Of a stretch of DNA of 34,654 bases, positions 1 to 7,589 are shown piece after piece. The notes below the pieces were generated by a model. The model saw only the letters and a list, made by a program, of their open reading frames with translations. It had not been told where the DNA came from and ran no database searches. Location of the stretch: positions 1 through 34,654 of the forward strand of contig SYLY01000069.1 in assembly GCA_005808475.1 (NCBI GenBank), given 5' to 3'. A program made the position numbers and the translations under genes. The DNA is from Acidobacteriota bacterium (GTDB lineage: Bacteria; Acidobacteriota; Terriglobia; Bryobacterales; Bryobacteraceae). The number at the start of each line of letters is the position of its first letter. Position 1 is the stretch's first letter.

Positions 1-31
1 ATTCGCCTCAAACCCCTGTGAGAAGTGCGGG

Positions 32-640
32 CTAGTTATCTCGCAACGGGTCCCAAACATCGGGCAATTCGAGGACGAATTCCGCCACGGGCCCTTCCCC
101 CGGAAGCGAGTGAATACCCACCAGCTTCTCGGGATCGCGGCCGGGGCGGTAGAGCGTTATGGTGCGCTCCGCCGGCTCGATCAACCACGCGAGCGCGGCG
201 CCGTTGGCTATCCATTCCTCCATCTTTTCGCTCAGGGCGCGAGGACGGTCACTGGGAGAACGTAATTCAATGACGAAATCCGGGCAAAGATGCCAGAACC
301 CTTCTCGCTCGGCCGGATTGATCCGCTGGACACGGGACTTCAGCGTCCAGGCCGCATCGGGCGAACGGCGCGCTCCGTTGGGCAGAACGAAGCCGGTCGA
401 CGAGTCGCTAACCACGCCTCGGCGATCGCGAATGGCCCAGTTGCCAAGCTGCCGGCCGATCTCCGCATTTCGCAGACCAGGTATCGAGAACGTCGCCGCC
501 ATAGTGATGAGTTCCCCCTCAGCGGTCATCTCAAAGAACAAGTCCGGATGTTCCGAGCACAAGGCAGCGAACTCGTCATCTGTCATCGGATGAGAAGTGA
601 GGACGGCGGGCAGATGTTCCTGATCGATTGCGAACGCCAT
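32..640 (-). CDS. Uma2 family (DUF820) putative endonuclease
   Basis: The 202-residue protein matches the Uma2/DUF820 family, which has a PD-(D/E)xK nuclease-like fold and is common in multiple copies in Acidobacteriota, Cyanobacteria and Chloroflexi. Visible family marks are SPDAAW (Asp95) and PDFVIELRSPSD (Asp121, Glu125), followed by a C-terminal stretch that resembles the usual ending (WLIEPAERTITLYRPG). Length is normal for the family. The biological role of Uma2 proteins is not well established; nuclease activity is inferred from the fold. It lies on the minus strand outside the phosphatase array, 78 bases from the MazF-like gene, and may belong to the same accessory patch. Confidence 0.85.
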   Translation of the reverse strand: MAFAIDQEHLPAVLTSHPMTDDEFAALCSEHPDLFFEMTAEGELITMAATFSIPGLRNAEIGRQLGNWAIRDRRGVVSDSSTGFVLPNGARRSPDAAWTLKSRVQRINPAEREGFWHLCPDFVIELRSPSDRPRALSEKMEEWIANGAALAWLIEPAERTITLYRPGRDPEKLVGIHSLPGEGPVAEFVLELPDVWDPLRDN

Positions 641-718
641 GGCTGTAGTTTAGCAAGGCGTTCCTTAGCCCGGGAAAAACAAGGTGCGCTTCGTTTGCGC
701 GCGAGGGGAGCGAAACCG

Positions 719-1060
719 CTAATCGAGGCCGGTCAACTCACGCCAACCCAACGCCGCACCCATCGCGCGCTTGGCCTCCACCCAACGCTCCGGCGCCAAC
801 TGGCCGGCCAGCCGAGTCAGCGACGAACGAGGAACCATGCGCAGGCTGTCGCAACTGGCCACGCAGGCCTTGGGCAGGCCTGCGTCCTCCCCCAAGGCGA
901 CTTCGCTCGCGATCCCGCGCACGGTCGATGTCACCTCCACCGCGATGAACTTGGGAAGATAATCGTAACCGTCGTTGCGGCTCAGCAGCGGCAAGGGACG
1001 CCTTCCCACGGGCTCTGGCAAGTCCGCCCACCACATCTCGAACTGCTTCATTCCTTCCAT
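719..1060 (-). CDS. MazF/PemK-like toxin (probable endoribonuclease)
   Basis: The protein has 113 residues or fewer. Its layout fits MazF/PemK: an N-terminal EMWWADLPEPVGRRP strand, a middle KFIAVEVTSTVRGIASEV segment, then CVASCDSLRMVPRSSLTRLAGQL, the family's usual Cys-Asp region before the last helix. MazF toxins cut mRNA and are neutralised by a partner antitoxin. The upstream 72-codon gene overlaps it. Two starts are possible: the ATG at 1060, or the ATG at 1051 that overlaps the antitoxin stop as ATGA. A purine-rich GGAAGGA lies just upstream of the second, and I find 1051 at least as likely. The Arg-Pro region reads GRRPLP, close to the usual RPVVV, so activity is plausible. Confidence 0.75.
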   Translation of the reverse strand: MEGMKQFEMWWADLPEPVGRRPLPLLSRNDGYDYLPKFIAVEVTSTVRGIASEVALGEDAGLPKACVASCDSLRMVPRSSLTRLAGQLAPERWVEAKRAMGAALGWRELTGLD

Positions 1061-1266
1061 TTCTCCGGCAACTCCCAGACTTCGGCGGACTCGGCCACGT
1101 CAGGCTGTAGCCGATACGCGTCGCGCATTCGTTCGGTCTCCCGGAGAAAAAGCGTATCCTTGACGGCACGGCGGATGAAGCCGGCCCGCTGGCGCTTGGC
1201 GGCGGGCGCAATCCGGTCAATGGCTTGCAAAGTCGCCTCATCGAAATGGACTAGGACCTGGGGCAT
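1048..1266 (-). CDS. Ribbon-helix-helix antitoxin, partner of the MazF-like toxin
   Basis: This 72-residue protein begins PQVLVHFDEATLQAIDRIAP, typical of a ribbon-helix-helix DNA-binding strand and first helix. KRQRAGFIRRAVKDTL follows as the second helix, and an acidic, Trp-containing tail (EVWELPEKWKE) suits toxin binding. It overlaps the toxin gene, so the two should be translated together. The protein likely binds its own promoter and blocks the toxin; this is inferred from the family. The AT-rich stretch at 1267-1295 immediately upstream is the probable minus-strand promoter, with -10-like TATAGA/GATAAT within about 15 bases of the ATG. Confidence 0.75.
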   Translation of the reverse strand: MPQVLVHFDEATLQAIDRIAPAAKRQRAGFIRRAVKDTLFLRETERMRDAYRLQPDVAESAEVWELPEKWKE

Positions 1267-1305
1267 AGCGATTATCTATATCTTCTACATATGCCATGTG
1301 AGCAA

Positions 1306-1347
1306 TACGGCGACATCACGGTCGTCACCGTCCGGAGGAACTCATGA
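1306..1347 (+). pseudogene. 3' remnant of a SpoIIE phosphatase gene (R0)
   Basis: Twelve codons read DITVVTVRRNS plus stop, the invariant end of every phosphatase in the array. The rest of that gene is gone and is replaced upstream by the MazEF-like pair. The remnant keeps the Shine-Dalgarno sequence CGGAGGAA and the ATGA overlap that starts P1 at 1344. Its frame is open upstream only to 1111, where a TAG (1108-1110) closes it. Unlike the six internal modules, this one is therefore not bridged by a full antisense frame. Confidence 0.8.
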
Positions 1348-3197
1348 GAACTGCCTTGCTGCTAGCGCTCATGGCGCGCTTCCGCGCCGCGCAGACGATT
1401 GAAGTGGAGAGCCTGTTCCAGCCCGCCCCGCTTTCCGGGATGTGGAAGCACCAAGCCGGCGACCACCCGCGTTGGGCGGACCCCGCTTTCGACGACTCGG
1501 CCTGGCCCAGCGTGCGGATGCCGGAAGGAGCGGTCCAGCTCGTTGACGGCTTTCGCTGGTTCCGGGTCCGCATCCGGCTCCCGGAGAACATGCCGAAGGA
1601 ACCGCTGGCGCTGCTGATCGGCGGATTCGGTTTGAGCCATTCCTATGAAGTCTTCTGGAACGGGCAGCGCGCCGGAGCCATGGGCGAACCCGATGGTGGA
1701 CTGTGGGGGCAACGGATCCCCGTACCGAAGGCGTTCCCGGCGCCGGGTCACGACCGGGACGCCGTGGTGGCGATTCGGCTGTGCACGGCTTCGAGCCGAT
1801 TGATCATTCCGAAACACCCAGCGTCGTCGATCGGCTCGAGCGACGCAATCCGGGAGCGAGTCGAGGCTTTGCGCGGCGAACGGCTGCTTGGCGTATTGCC
1901 CCAACTCCTGATCGCGGCTTCGCTCCTGTTGTCCGGCGTGCTGTTCCTGCTGCTTCCCCTTTGGCGTCCGGATGCGCCCGAGTACTTCTGGTTTGGCCTC
2001 TGGCTGCTGAGCGCCAACGGGCTTCGGGTCTTCCAGGTCTGCCCGGATGCCGTTGGCATAGAGGGGACCTTCGCGGCGATTTGCGGCGTGGCGCTAGCCA
2101 GCCTCGGCGTTTTGTCCGGCTGGTTCGGCTGGATGCGAACCCTGTTCCTCGGCGGGATCACGCAACTTTTGTGGCTCGTTCTGGCAGCCTTCGTCGCGCT
2201 GATCCTCGGGACAACCGCCTTCAACATGGCGGGTGGAACCGTCTCGACCTCGTTTTTGTTAGGGCTCTCCATACTGGGTAACTGTGCCTTGATTTTCGGC
2301 TATTACCAACTCGGGTGGCGAACGTCGCGCGCAGCGGACCGCATGCCCGCCGTCCACATCGCGATCCTAGCCTACTTCGCGGTAAACTTCGTCACCTACG
2401 GCGCCCTGCTCTTCTGGCGAACCGAGGCAATCTTTCTCCAAGGGGCGCTTGCACGCATGGTCAGCGCGCTGCTGTTCACGTTCGCGACCACCGTTCTGAT
2501 GAGTCAGCGCTCCGCCCGGCTGCTCGGCGAGCGCCAGCGCCTGAGCGGGGAGCTGGCGTCGGCCGCCGAGGTGCAGTCGCTCTTGCTGACCTCGTTGCCG
2601 GACGCCGGAGACTCCTACCGGATCGAGCCCGTCTATCTGCCGGCTTCGGAAGTGGGCGGGAATTTCTATCAGGTGTTGGAGCGGGCGGACGGTTCGCGGG
2701 TCGTGCTGGTGGGCGACGTCAGCGGCAAGGGTCTCAAGGCCGCTATGCTCGTGTCGGTTTGCGTGGGCATGGTGCGCCGCGAACGCTCCTCCCCGCCCGC
2801 CGAGATTCTGGCTGGGTTGAACGAAGGGCTCGCCGGCAGGGGCAGCGGCGGCTTCGTCACCTGCTGCTGCGCCCGCTTCGACGCCGATGGCACGGTGACC
2901 ATCGCCAACGCCGGACATCCCTCGCCTTACGTCGACGGCCGCGAAGTGGAGATGGAAGCCGGCCTCCCGCTGGGCATCGCGCCCGGTGTGGAGTACGCCG
3001 AACTCGTCACCCGCGGCGAACACTTCACCCTGGTCTCGGACGGCGTCGTCGAAGCCGAGAACGCCCAACGCGAGTTGTTTGGGTTTGAGAGGACGCGCGA
3101 GATCAGCGGCCAGTCCGCGCACGAAATCGCCGACGCCGCCAAAGCCTGGGGGCAGAACGACGATATCACCGTCGTCACCGTCCGGAGGAACGTATGA
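1344..3197 (+). CDS. P1: membrane sensor with SpoIIE-type PP2C phosphatase domain
   Basis: The protein has 617 residues. It has a signal peptide (about 1-16), a jelly-roll domain (about 20-150, with WADPAFDDSAW and YEVFWNG), seven hydrophobic helices (about 183-386), a linker coiled coil (ERQRLSGELASAAEVQSLL, about 396-415), and a SpoIIE/PP2C domain to the end. The phosphatase side should face the cytoplasm. The metal-binding residues of the GDVSGKG (Asp458), SDGVVEAEN (Asp566) and NDDITVV (Asp606/607) motifs are present. The first motif reads EVGGNFY, with Asn440 where the other 14 copies have Asp, so activity may be reduced or lost. The sensor half is nearly the same as in P7 and related to P13. 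The start is the ATG that overlaps the stop of remnant R0. Confidence 0.9.
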   Translation: MRTALLLALMARFRAAQTIEVESLFQPAPLSGMWKHQAGDHPRWADPAFDDSAWPSVRMPEGAVQLVDGFRWFRVRIRLPENMPKEPLALLIGGFGLSHSYEVFWNGQRAGAMGEPDGGLWGQRIPVPKAFPAPGHDRDAVVAIRLCTASSRLIIPKHPASSIGSSDAIRERVEALRGERLLGVLPQLLIAASLLLSGVLFLLLPLWRPDAPEYFWFGLWLLSANGLRVFQVCPDAVGIEGTFAAICGVALASLGVLSGWFGWMRTLFLGGITQLLWLVLAAFVALILGTTAFNMAGGTVSTSFLLGLSILGNCALIFGYYQLGWRTSRAADRMPAVHIAILAYFAVNFVTYGALLFWRTEAIFLQGALARMVSALLFTFATTVLMSQRSARLLGERQRLSGELASAAEVQSLLLTSLPDAGDSYRIEPVYLPASEVGGNFYQVLERADGSRVVLVGDVSGKGLKAAMLVSVCVGMVRRERSSPPAEILAGLNEGLAGRGSGGFVTCCCARFDADGTVTIANAGHPSPYVDGREVEMEAGLPLGIAPGVEYAELVTRGEHFTLVSDGVVEAENAQRELFGFERTREISGQSAHEIADAAKAWGQNDDITVVTVRRNV

Positions 3198-3202
3198 GCG
3201 CG

Positions 3203-3556
3203 TCAATCCACAGGCGAAACGTCATCATTCAGCAAAGCGGTCACCTGCCGCCGCAGAAGGGGAAGGTCACGTTCCACCACATCCTCCAAGATGTCCGGTT
3301 GCACCAGGTCGTAGGCGTGGATCAGAATTTTCCTGGCGCCAATGATTCGCCGCCAAGGAATTTCTGGATGCGCGGAGCGGTACGGTTCACCGAGCCTGTT
3401 CGCCGCTTCCCCGATGATTTCGAGGTTGCGGCAAACCGCGTCCAGAATCACTTGCTGCTGGCTCCAGTCCCTCCCCAGGCCAAGGGTGTAGGACAAGATG
3501 CGGTCGACACACTCGAGCATATGGGCCAGATAGAGGCGGGAATCTTTCATGGCCAC
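3203..3556 (-). CDS. hepT: HepT-like HEPN toxin (DUF86)
   Basis: The 117-residue protein has the HEPN motif R-x4-H-x-Y as Arg75, His80 and Tyr82 (RKILIHAYD), plus the conserved DAVCRNLEIIGEAANRL and PEIPWRRIIGARK segments of the DUF86 family. HepT proteins are all-helical toxins that are AMPylated on the motif tyrosine and neutralised by the partner MntA; this comes from the characterised Shewanella pair. Its stop lies only five bases from the P1 stop, on the opposite strand. Its start codon abuts the stop of the MntA-like gene, in the same frame. The plus strand is open across the whole gene (3194-3919). Confidence 0.9.
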   Translation of the reverse strand: MAMKDSRLYLAHMLECVDRILSYTLGLGRDWSQQQVILDAVCRNLEIIGEAANRLGEPYRSAHPEIPWRRIIGARKILIHAYDLVQPDILEDVVERDLPLLRRQVTALLNDDVSPVD

Positions 3557-3850
3557 TTAAAGGGGCAAGGCTTCGGCCAGCACGCGATCCCGGATCATCG
3601 GGTGCAGGCAACGGGCATCGACCAGATCGACGGGGGATTCCAGAAGCTCGCGAAGGTCCTCGAGCAGGGCGCCGAGATCAAAGATATTCTTGCCAGGCTC
3701 GAGGTCAACGAGAAAGTCGACATCGCTTCCCGGGAGTGCCTCGCGCCTGGCGACCGAACCGAAAATTCGCACGTTCGAGGCGCCATGAAGCCGGGCCAGC
3801 GCCAGAATGGCGAGCCGCTTTTCGAGTTGGAGCGTTTCGAGCGTCACCAC
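3557..3850 (-). CDS. mntA: MntA-like nucleotidyltransferase antitoxin
   Basis: The 97-residue protein is a minimal nucleotidyltransferase with the signature GS-x10-D-x-D: Gly31-Ser32, then Asp43 and Asp45 (GSDVDFLVDL). MntA family members transfer AMP to the HepT tyrosine and so silence the toxin. The chosen start is a GTG at 3850, followed by another GTG. AGAAGG just upstream can serve as ribosome binding site, and a CACAAT hexamer is a weak -10 candidate. It is followed directly by hepT without a gap. The pair sits between P1 and P2 in a slot that once held another phosphatase gene. Confidence 0.9.
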   Translation of the reverse strand: MVTLETLQLEKRLAILALARLHGASNVRIFGSVARREALPGSDVDFLVDLEPGKNIFDLGALLEDLRELLESPVDLVDARCLHPMIRDRVLAEALPL

Positions 3851-3867
3851 CTTCTATTGTGCATCAT

Positions 3868-3919
3868 CGCCCCAGCGTGGGGCCGGAACAGCGAGATTCC
3901 CGTTCGGAGAAACTCATGA
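3868..3919 (+). pseudogene. 3' remnant of a SpoIIE phosphatase gene (R1)
   Basis: The last codons before P2 read APAWGRNSEIPVRRNS plus stop. They align with the family ending AKAWGQNDDITVVTVRRN after loss of three codons in frame. The remnant begins only about 18 bases upstream of the MntA-like start codon, so it overlaps that gene's promoter region. It keeps a usable Shine-Dalgarno sequence (CGGAGAAA) and the ATGA overlap with P2. The same frame is open back to the ATG at 3194, which overlaps the P1 stop, so a 241-codon frame bridges the reversed toxin-antitoxin pair. Confidence 0.7.
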
Positions 3920-5748
3920 AAATCGCCATCCTATTCGCGCTTACCCTGACGGCACTCGAAGCGCAGCCCATCGAAGTGCGCGGCTTCTCGCAACTCGCGC
4001 CGCTCGATGGAATCTGGAAGTTCACGACCAGCGACGATCCCCGCTTTGCCGCGCCGGATTTCGACGACTCGGCCTGGCGGACCGTCCGCGTGCCCGGCGA
4101 GGAAATCCCCATCCCCCTCGGCGTCTCCTGGATTCGCTTCCAGGTTCAACTGCCAAACACGGAGGAGCGGCTCACGCTCCTTCTACCGCCGCTTGGCAGT
4201 TCCTATCAGTTGTTCGTCAATGGCCGGCCGATGGGTGGGTTCGGCGGCAAGGACACTCTCATTCCGGTCGCATCGGCCTTCGCCGTTCCCTCTGGCTCAC
4301 GAAAATTGACCGTCGCCATCCGCAACCGGAAAGACACTGCTGCTCTTTCCCCTCTCCTCGCCGCCCGCGGCGCCTGGATTGGCACATCGCAGGCTATCGC
4401 GGTCAAGCAACGCCAGGTGGAACTCGAAGTGCGCTGGCGGAGTGTCCCTCATCTCGCCATGATGAGCGCCACGGCGATGGCCGGCCTCTTCTTCGTTCTG
4501 CTCCCCCTTTGGCGGCGCGAGGCGCGGGACTACTTCTGGTGTGGCCTCTACCTGCTCGGGTCGGTGTGGATCCGGACAGCGACCGCCGCCCAGTGGATCT
4601 CCGAGGGCGTTTCGAGCCAACTGATTTTGATCCAAATTTATGGGGTGCTTGCGCTGCAGGCCCATTGCTGGGAACGGCTGTACCACCATCTATTGGGCGC
4701 CCAGCTCTCGGCCTGGGCCCGAAGGAGCCAACAGGGAATGTTGCTGCTCTGGATGGCCATGCTGTTGCTGACGCCCTTCGTGGGCACCCCGATTGCTCAG
4801 TTCAATGCGCCATCGGCCCTGCTGTTTATGATCGTCCTTCTGGTGGTCTACGTGGACCTGTGGCGGCGGAGTCCCCGGCGGGAAGAAGCGATCTGGATGC
4901 ACACCGCGGTCGCGCTGAATCTCGGGGGGGCCAGCGCCTACCTTGTGTTAGTTGGCGGAGTGGGATTCGGATGGCTGCCGGACGGGGCCGACCTGCAGCA
5001 CGTCGCAATGATCGCGCGGGGCGCGGGAACGCTGCTGTTCGCCGGCGTGATGGCCATGGTGTTGAACCGGCGCTCGGCGCTGGTGCAGGGTGAACAACAG
5101 CGTCTGGCCCAGGAAATGCGCGCCGGCGCGGAAATGCAGGCGCTCCTGCTGCCGGCGGCTTCCGCCGAGGGCGTCGAGAGCGTGTACCTTCCCGCCAGCG
5201 AGGTCGGTGGCGACTTCTACCAGGTTCTCGACCGGGCCGATGGTTCGCGTGTCGTCCTGGTGGGCGACGTCAGTGGCAAGGGGCTGAAGGCCGCGATGCT
5301 GGTGTCGGCTACGATCGGCATGTTGCGGCGAGAGCACTCGTCGTCGCCGGGCGCGATCCTGGCGGGATTGAATGACGGGCTCACCGGTCATGTAAGCGGC
5401 GGCTTCGTCACTTGCGTCTGCGCCCGTTTCGGCTGCGATGGCACCGTCACCATCGCCAACGCCGGTCATCCCTCGCCGTATTGCGAGGGGCGCGAGGTGG
5501 AGGTCGCCGCCGGGCTGCCGTTGGGCGTGATGCGGGACGCGGCGTACGAGGAGACAATCGTACCCGGCGAGCGCTTCACGTTCGTTTCCGACGGCGTCGT
5601 CGAAGCGGAGAACGCCCAACGCGAACTCTTCGGTTTCGACCGCACACGCGACATCTCGACGAAGTCCGCGCAGGAGATCGCCGAAGCGGCCAAGGCGTGG
5701 GGCCAGAACGATGACATCACCGTGGTGACGGTGCGGAGAAACCCATGA
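3916..5748 (+). CDS. P2: membrane sensor with SpoIIE-type PP2C phosphatase domain
   Basis: The protein has 610 residues from the ATG at 3916, which overlaps the stop of remnant R1. The frame is open further upstream, but only this start gives the signal peptide MKIAILFALTLTALEAQ. The order is jelly-roll (AAPDFDDSAW, YQLFVNG), seven membrane helices, coiled coil (EQQRLAQEMRAGAEMQALLL), then PP2C. The metal sites are intact: EVGGDFY (Asp433), GDVSGKG (Asp451), SDGVVEAEN (Asp559), NDDITVV (Asp599/600). The sensor half pairs with P3. The phosphatase half instead resembles P10 (shared VSATIGMLRRE and FVTCVCARFG), which suggests exchange between distant copies. Confidence 0.92.
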   Translation: MKIAILFALTLTALEAQPIEVRGFSQLAPLDGIWKFTTSDDPRFAAPDFDDSAWRTVRVPGEEIPIPLGVSWIRFQVQLPNTEERLTLLLPPLGSSYQLFVNGRPMGGFGGKDTLIPVASAFAVPSGSRKLTVAIRNRKDTAALSPLLAARGAWIGTSQAIAVKQRQVELEVRWRSVPHLAMMSATAMAGLFFVLLPLWRREARDYFWCGLYLLGSVWIRTATAAQWISEGVSSQLILIQIYGVLALQAHCWERLYHHLLGAQLSAWARRSQQGMLLLWMAMLLLTPFVGTPIAQFNAPSALLFMIVLLVVYVDLWRRSPRREEAIWMHTAVALNLGGASAYLVLVGGVGFGWLPDGADLQHVAMIARGAGTLLFAGVMAMVLNRRSALVQGEQQRLAQEMRAGAEMQALLLPAASAEGVESVYLPASEVGGDFYQVLDRADGSRVVLVGDVSGKGLKAAMLVSATIGMLRREHSSSPGAILAGLNDGLTGHVSGGFVTCVCARFGCDGTVTIANAGHPSPYCEGREVEVAAGLPLGVMRDAAYEETIVPGERFTFVSDGVVEAENAQRELFGFDRTRDISTKSAQEIAEAAKAWGQNDDITVVTVRRNP

Positions 5749-7589
5749 AAACCGCCATCCTGTTCGCGCTGACCCTGACCGTGCTCGAGGCCCAACCCAT
5801 CAAGGTGCACAGCATCTCGCAACTCGCGCCGCTCGATGGAAACTGGAAGTTCAGCACGGGCGACGATCCCCGCTTCGCCGCGCCGGATTTCGATGACTCG
5901 GCCTGGCGAACGGTCCGCGCGCCCGGCGAGGTGATCCCCCGACCCCTTGGCGTTTCCTGGATTCGTTTCGCGGTCCAACTGCCGGACACCGGCGAGCCGC
6001 TGACGCTTCTTCTGCCGCCGCTCAGTACTTCCTATCGACTTTTCATCAACGGCCGGCTGATGGGCCGGTTCGGCGACCCGGAAATTCGCATTGATGCCCC
6101 CGAGATCTTCGCCGTTCCCTCCGGCGCGCGGAACTTGACCGTTGCCATCCGCATCCAGAGAGACACTCCAGTTCACATCCCGCTCCTGGCCGCCCGTGGC
6201 GCCTGGATTGGTACGTCACAGGCCATTGCGGCCAAGCAACGCCAGATGGCACTGGAGATACGCTGGCGGACCGTCATCCTTGTCTCCATGATGAGCGCCA
6301 CCGCTTTGGCCGGGCTCTTCTTCGTCGTGCTCCCCTTTTGGCGGCGCGGCGCGTGGGACTACTTCTGGTGTGGCCTCAATCTAACGGCATTGGCGTTTGT
6401 TCAGCCATGGTCTACCTGCACCTGGATGCTGGAGGGCTTTTCGTTCAATCAGATGGCGATCCCGATGTATGCGTTGCTTGCTCTTACGTTCTATACCTGG
6501 GAACGGATGTTCCACCATTTGTTGGGCGCCCAGCTCTCCACTTGGGCCCGATGGTTCCTCCACGGAGCGCTGCTCTTTCTGGGGACACTAGCGTTGCTGA
6601 CGCCTTTCGTGGGCTCCCCGATTTTTCAGATGAACCCGGCAATGGGTGCGCTGGTGTCAGCGGTCTATCCTGTGGTCTACGTCGACCTGTCGCGGCGCAG
6701 CCCCCGGCGAGAGGAAACGATCTGGATGCACGCGGCAGCCGCGCTGATTGTCGGGGGAACTTCCATCTACATCGCCTCGCTGAACGGAGTGGGGTCTCGA
6801 TGGCTGGCGGATGCCGCCGACGTGCAACACATCGCAATCATCGTGCGCTGCGTAGGACTGCTGCTGTTCGCCGGCGTGATGGCCATGGTGTTGAACCGGC
6901 GCTCGTCGCGGGTGCAACGCGAACAGGAGCGCCTGGCCCAGGAAATGCGCGCGGGCGCGGAAATGCAGGAGCTGATGCTGCCCGCCGGCAACGTCAACGT
7001 CCCCGGCTTTGGCGTCGAAGCCGCTTACTTCCCGATGTCCGAGGTCGGCGGCGACTTCTATTGGACTCGCGCCGAACCCGACGGCGCCTTGCTGGTCGTC
7101 GTCGGCGACGTCAGCGGCAAAGGGCTCAAGGCCGCCATGCTGGTGTCGGTGACGATCGGGATGTTGCGGCTGCAACGTACCTCGTCGCCAGGAGCGATCC
7201 TGGCCTCCTTGAACGACGGACTCGCCGGCCACATGGGCGGCGGCTTCGTCACCTGCGTCTGCGCCCGCTTCGACCCTGACGGTCAAGCCACCATCGCCAG
7301 CGCCGGTCACCCTTCACCGTATGCCGACGGCCACGAGCTCCCCGTCGCCGCCGGACTGCCGCTCGGCATCGCCGCCGGTACCAACTACGACGAACTCGTC
7401 ACCCGCAACCGCCGCCTCACCCTCGTCTCCGACGGCGTCGTGGAAGCGGAGAACGCGCAGCGCGAACTCTTCGGCTTCGACCGCACACGCGAGATCTCCC
7501 CGAAGTCCGCCCGGGCAATTGCAGATGCGGCCAAGGCCTGGGGCCAGAACGACGACATCACGGTCGTCACCGTGCGGAGGAACGCATGA
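5745..7589 (+). CDS. P3: membrane sensor with SpoIIE-type PP2C phosphatase domain
   Basis: The protein has 614 residues and starts at the ATG overlapping the P2 stop. The signal peptide (MKTAILFALTLTVLEAQ), jelly-roll and membrane part are close to P2, showing a tandem duplication. After the coiled coil the sequence changes character. It has YWTRAEPDGALLVVVGD, as in P14, and a slightly longer linker (PAGNVNVPGFGVEAAYFPMS) than P2, so the output half seems to have come from another sensor class. The metal sites Asp437, Asp455 and Asp563 are all present, as is NDDITVV. The TCVCARFD motif replaces the usual triple cysteine. Confidence 0.92.
   Translation: MKTAILFALTLTVLEAQPIKVHSISQLAPLDGNWKFSTGDDPRFAAPDFDDSAWRTVRAPGEVIPRPLGVSWIRFAVQLPDTGEPLTLLLPPLSTSYRLFINGRLMGRFGDPEIRIDAPEIFAVPSGARNLTVAIRIQRDTPVHIPLLAARGAWIGTSQAIAAKQRQMALEIRWRTVILVSMMSATALAGLFFVVLPFWRRGAWDYFWCGLNLTALAFVQPWSTCTWMLEGFSFNQMAIPMYALLALTFYTWERMFHHLLGAQLSTWARWFLHGALLFLGTLALLTPFVGSPIFQMNPAMGALVSAVYPVVYVDLSRRSPRREETIWMHAAAALIVGGTSIYIASLNGVGSRWLADAADVQHIAIIVRCVGLLLFAGVMAMVLNRRSSRVQREQERLAQEMRAGAEMQELMLPAGNVNVPGFGVEAAYFPMSEVGGDFYWTRAEPDGALLVVVGDVSGKGLKAAMLVSVTIGMLRLQRTSSPGAILASLNDGLAGHMGGGFVTCVCARFDPDGQATIASAGHPSPYADGHELPVAAGLPLGIAAGTNYDELVTRNRRLTLVSDGVVEAENAQRELFGFDRTREISPKSARAIADAAKAWGQNDDITVVTVRRNA
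7576..7589 (+). promoter_or_regulatory. Shine-Dalgarno and ATGA overlap inside a phosphatase 3' end (example junction)
   Basis: GGAGG at 7576-7580 lies inside the Arg-Arg codons of the P3 tail, five bases before the P4 ATG at 7586, and the P3 stop TGA (7587-7589) overlaps that ATG. The same arrangement (cggagga, four to twelve bases, then ATGA or GTGA) recurs at nearly every junction of the array. It makes the conserved C-terminal VRRN residues also the ribosome binding site of the next gene. Translation coupling is inferred. Confidence 0.75.

Noticed and set aside
1..31. A further phosphatase tail or stop/start overlap at the left edge (GTGA at 18-21)
   Set aside because: The bases before it do not match the conserved tail and the frame after it closes within five codons, so this is probably chance.
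3194..3919. The plus-strand bridge frames (also 13154-14128, 15975-16787, 18601-19506, 19503-20258, 25589-26323) as ordinary protein-coding genes
   Set aside because: Outside the phosphatase remnant they resemble no protein family, and the minus-strand genes they cross are clear members of known families. I treat them as possibly translated bridges, not as genes with a product function.
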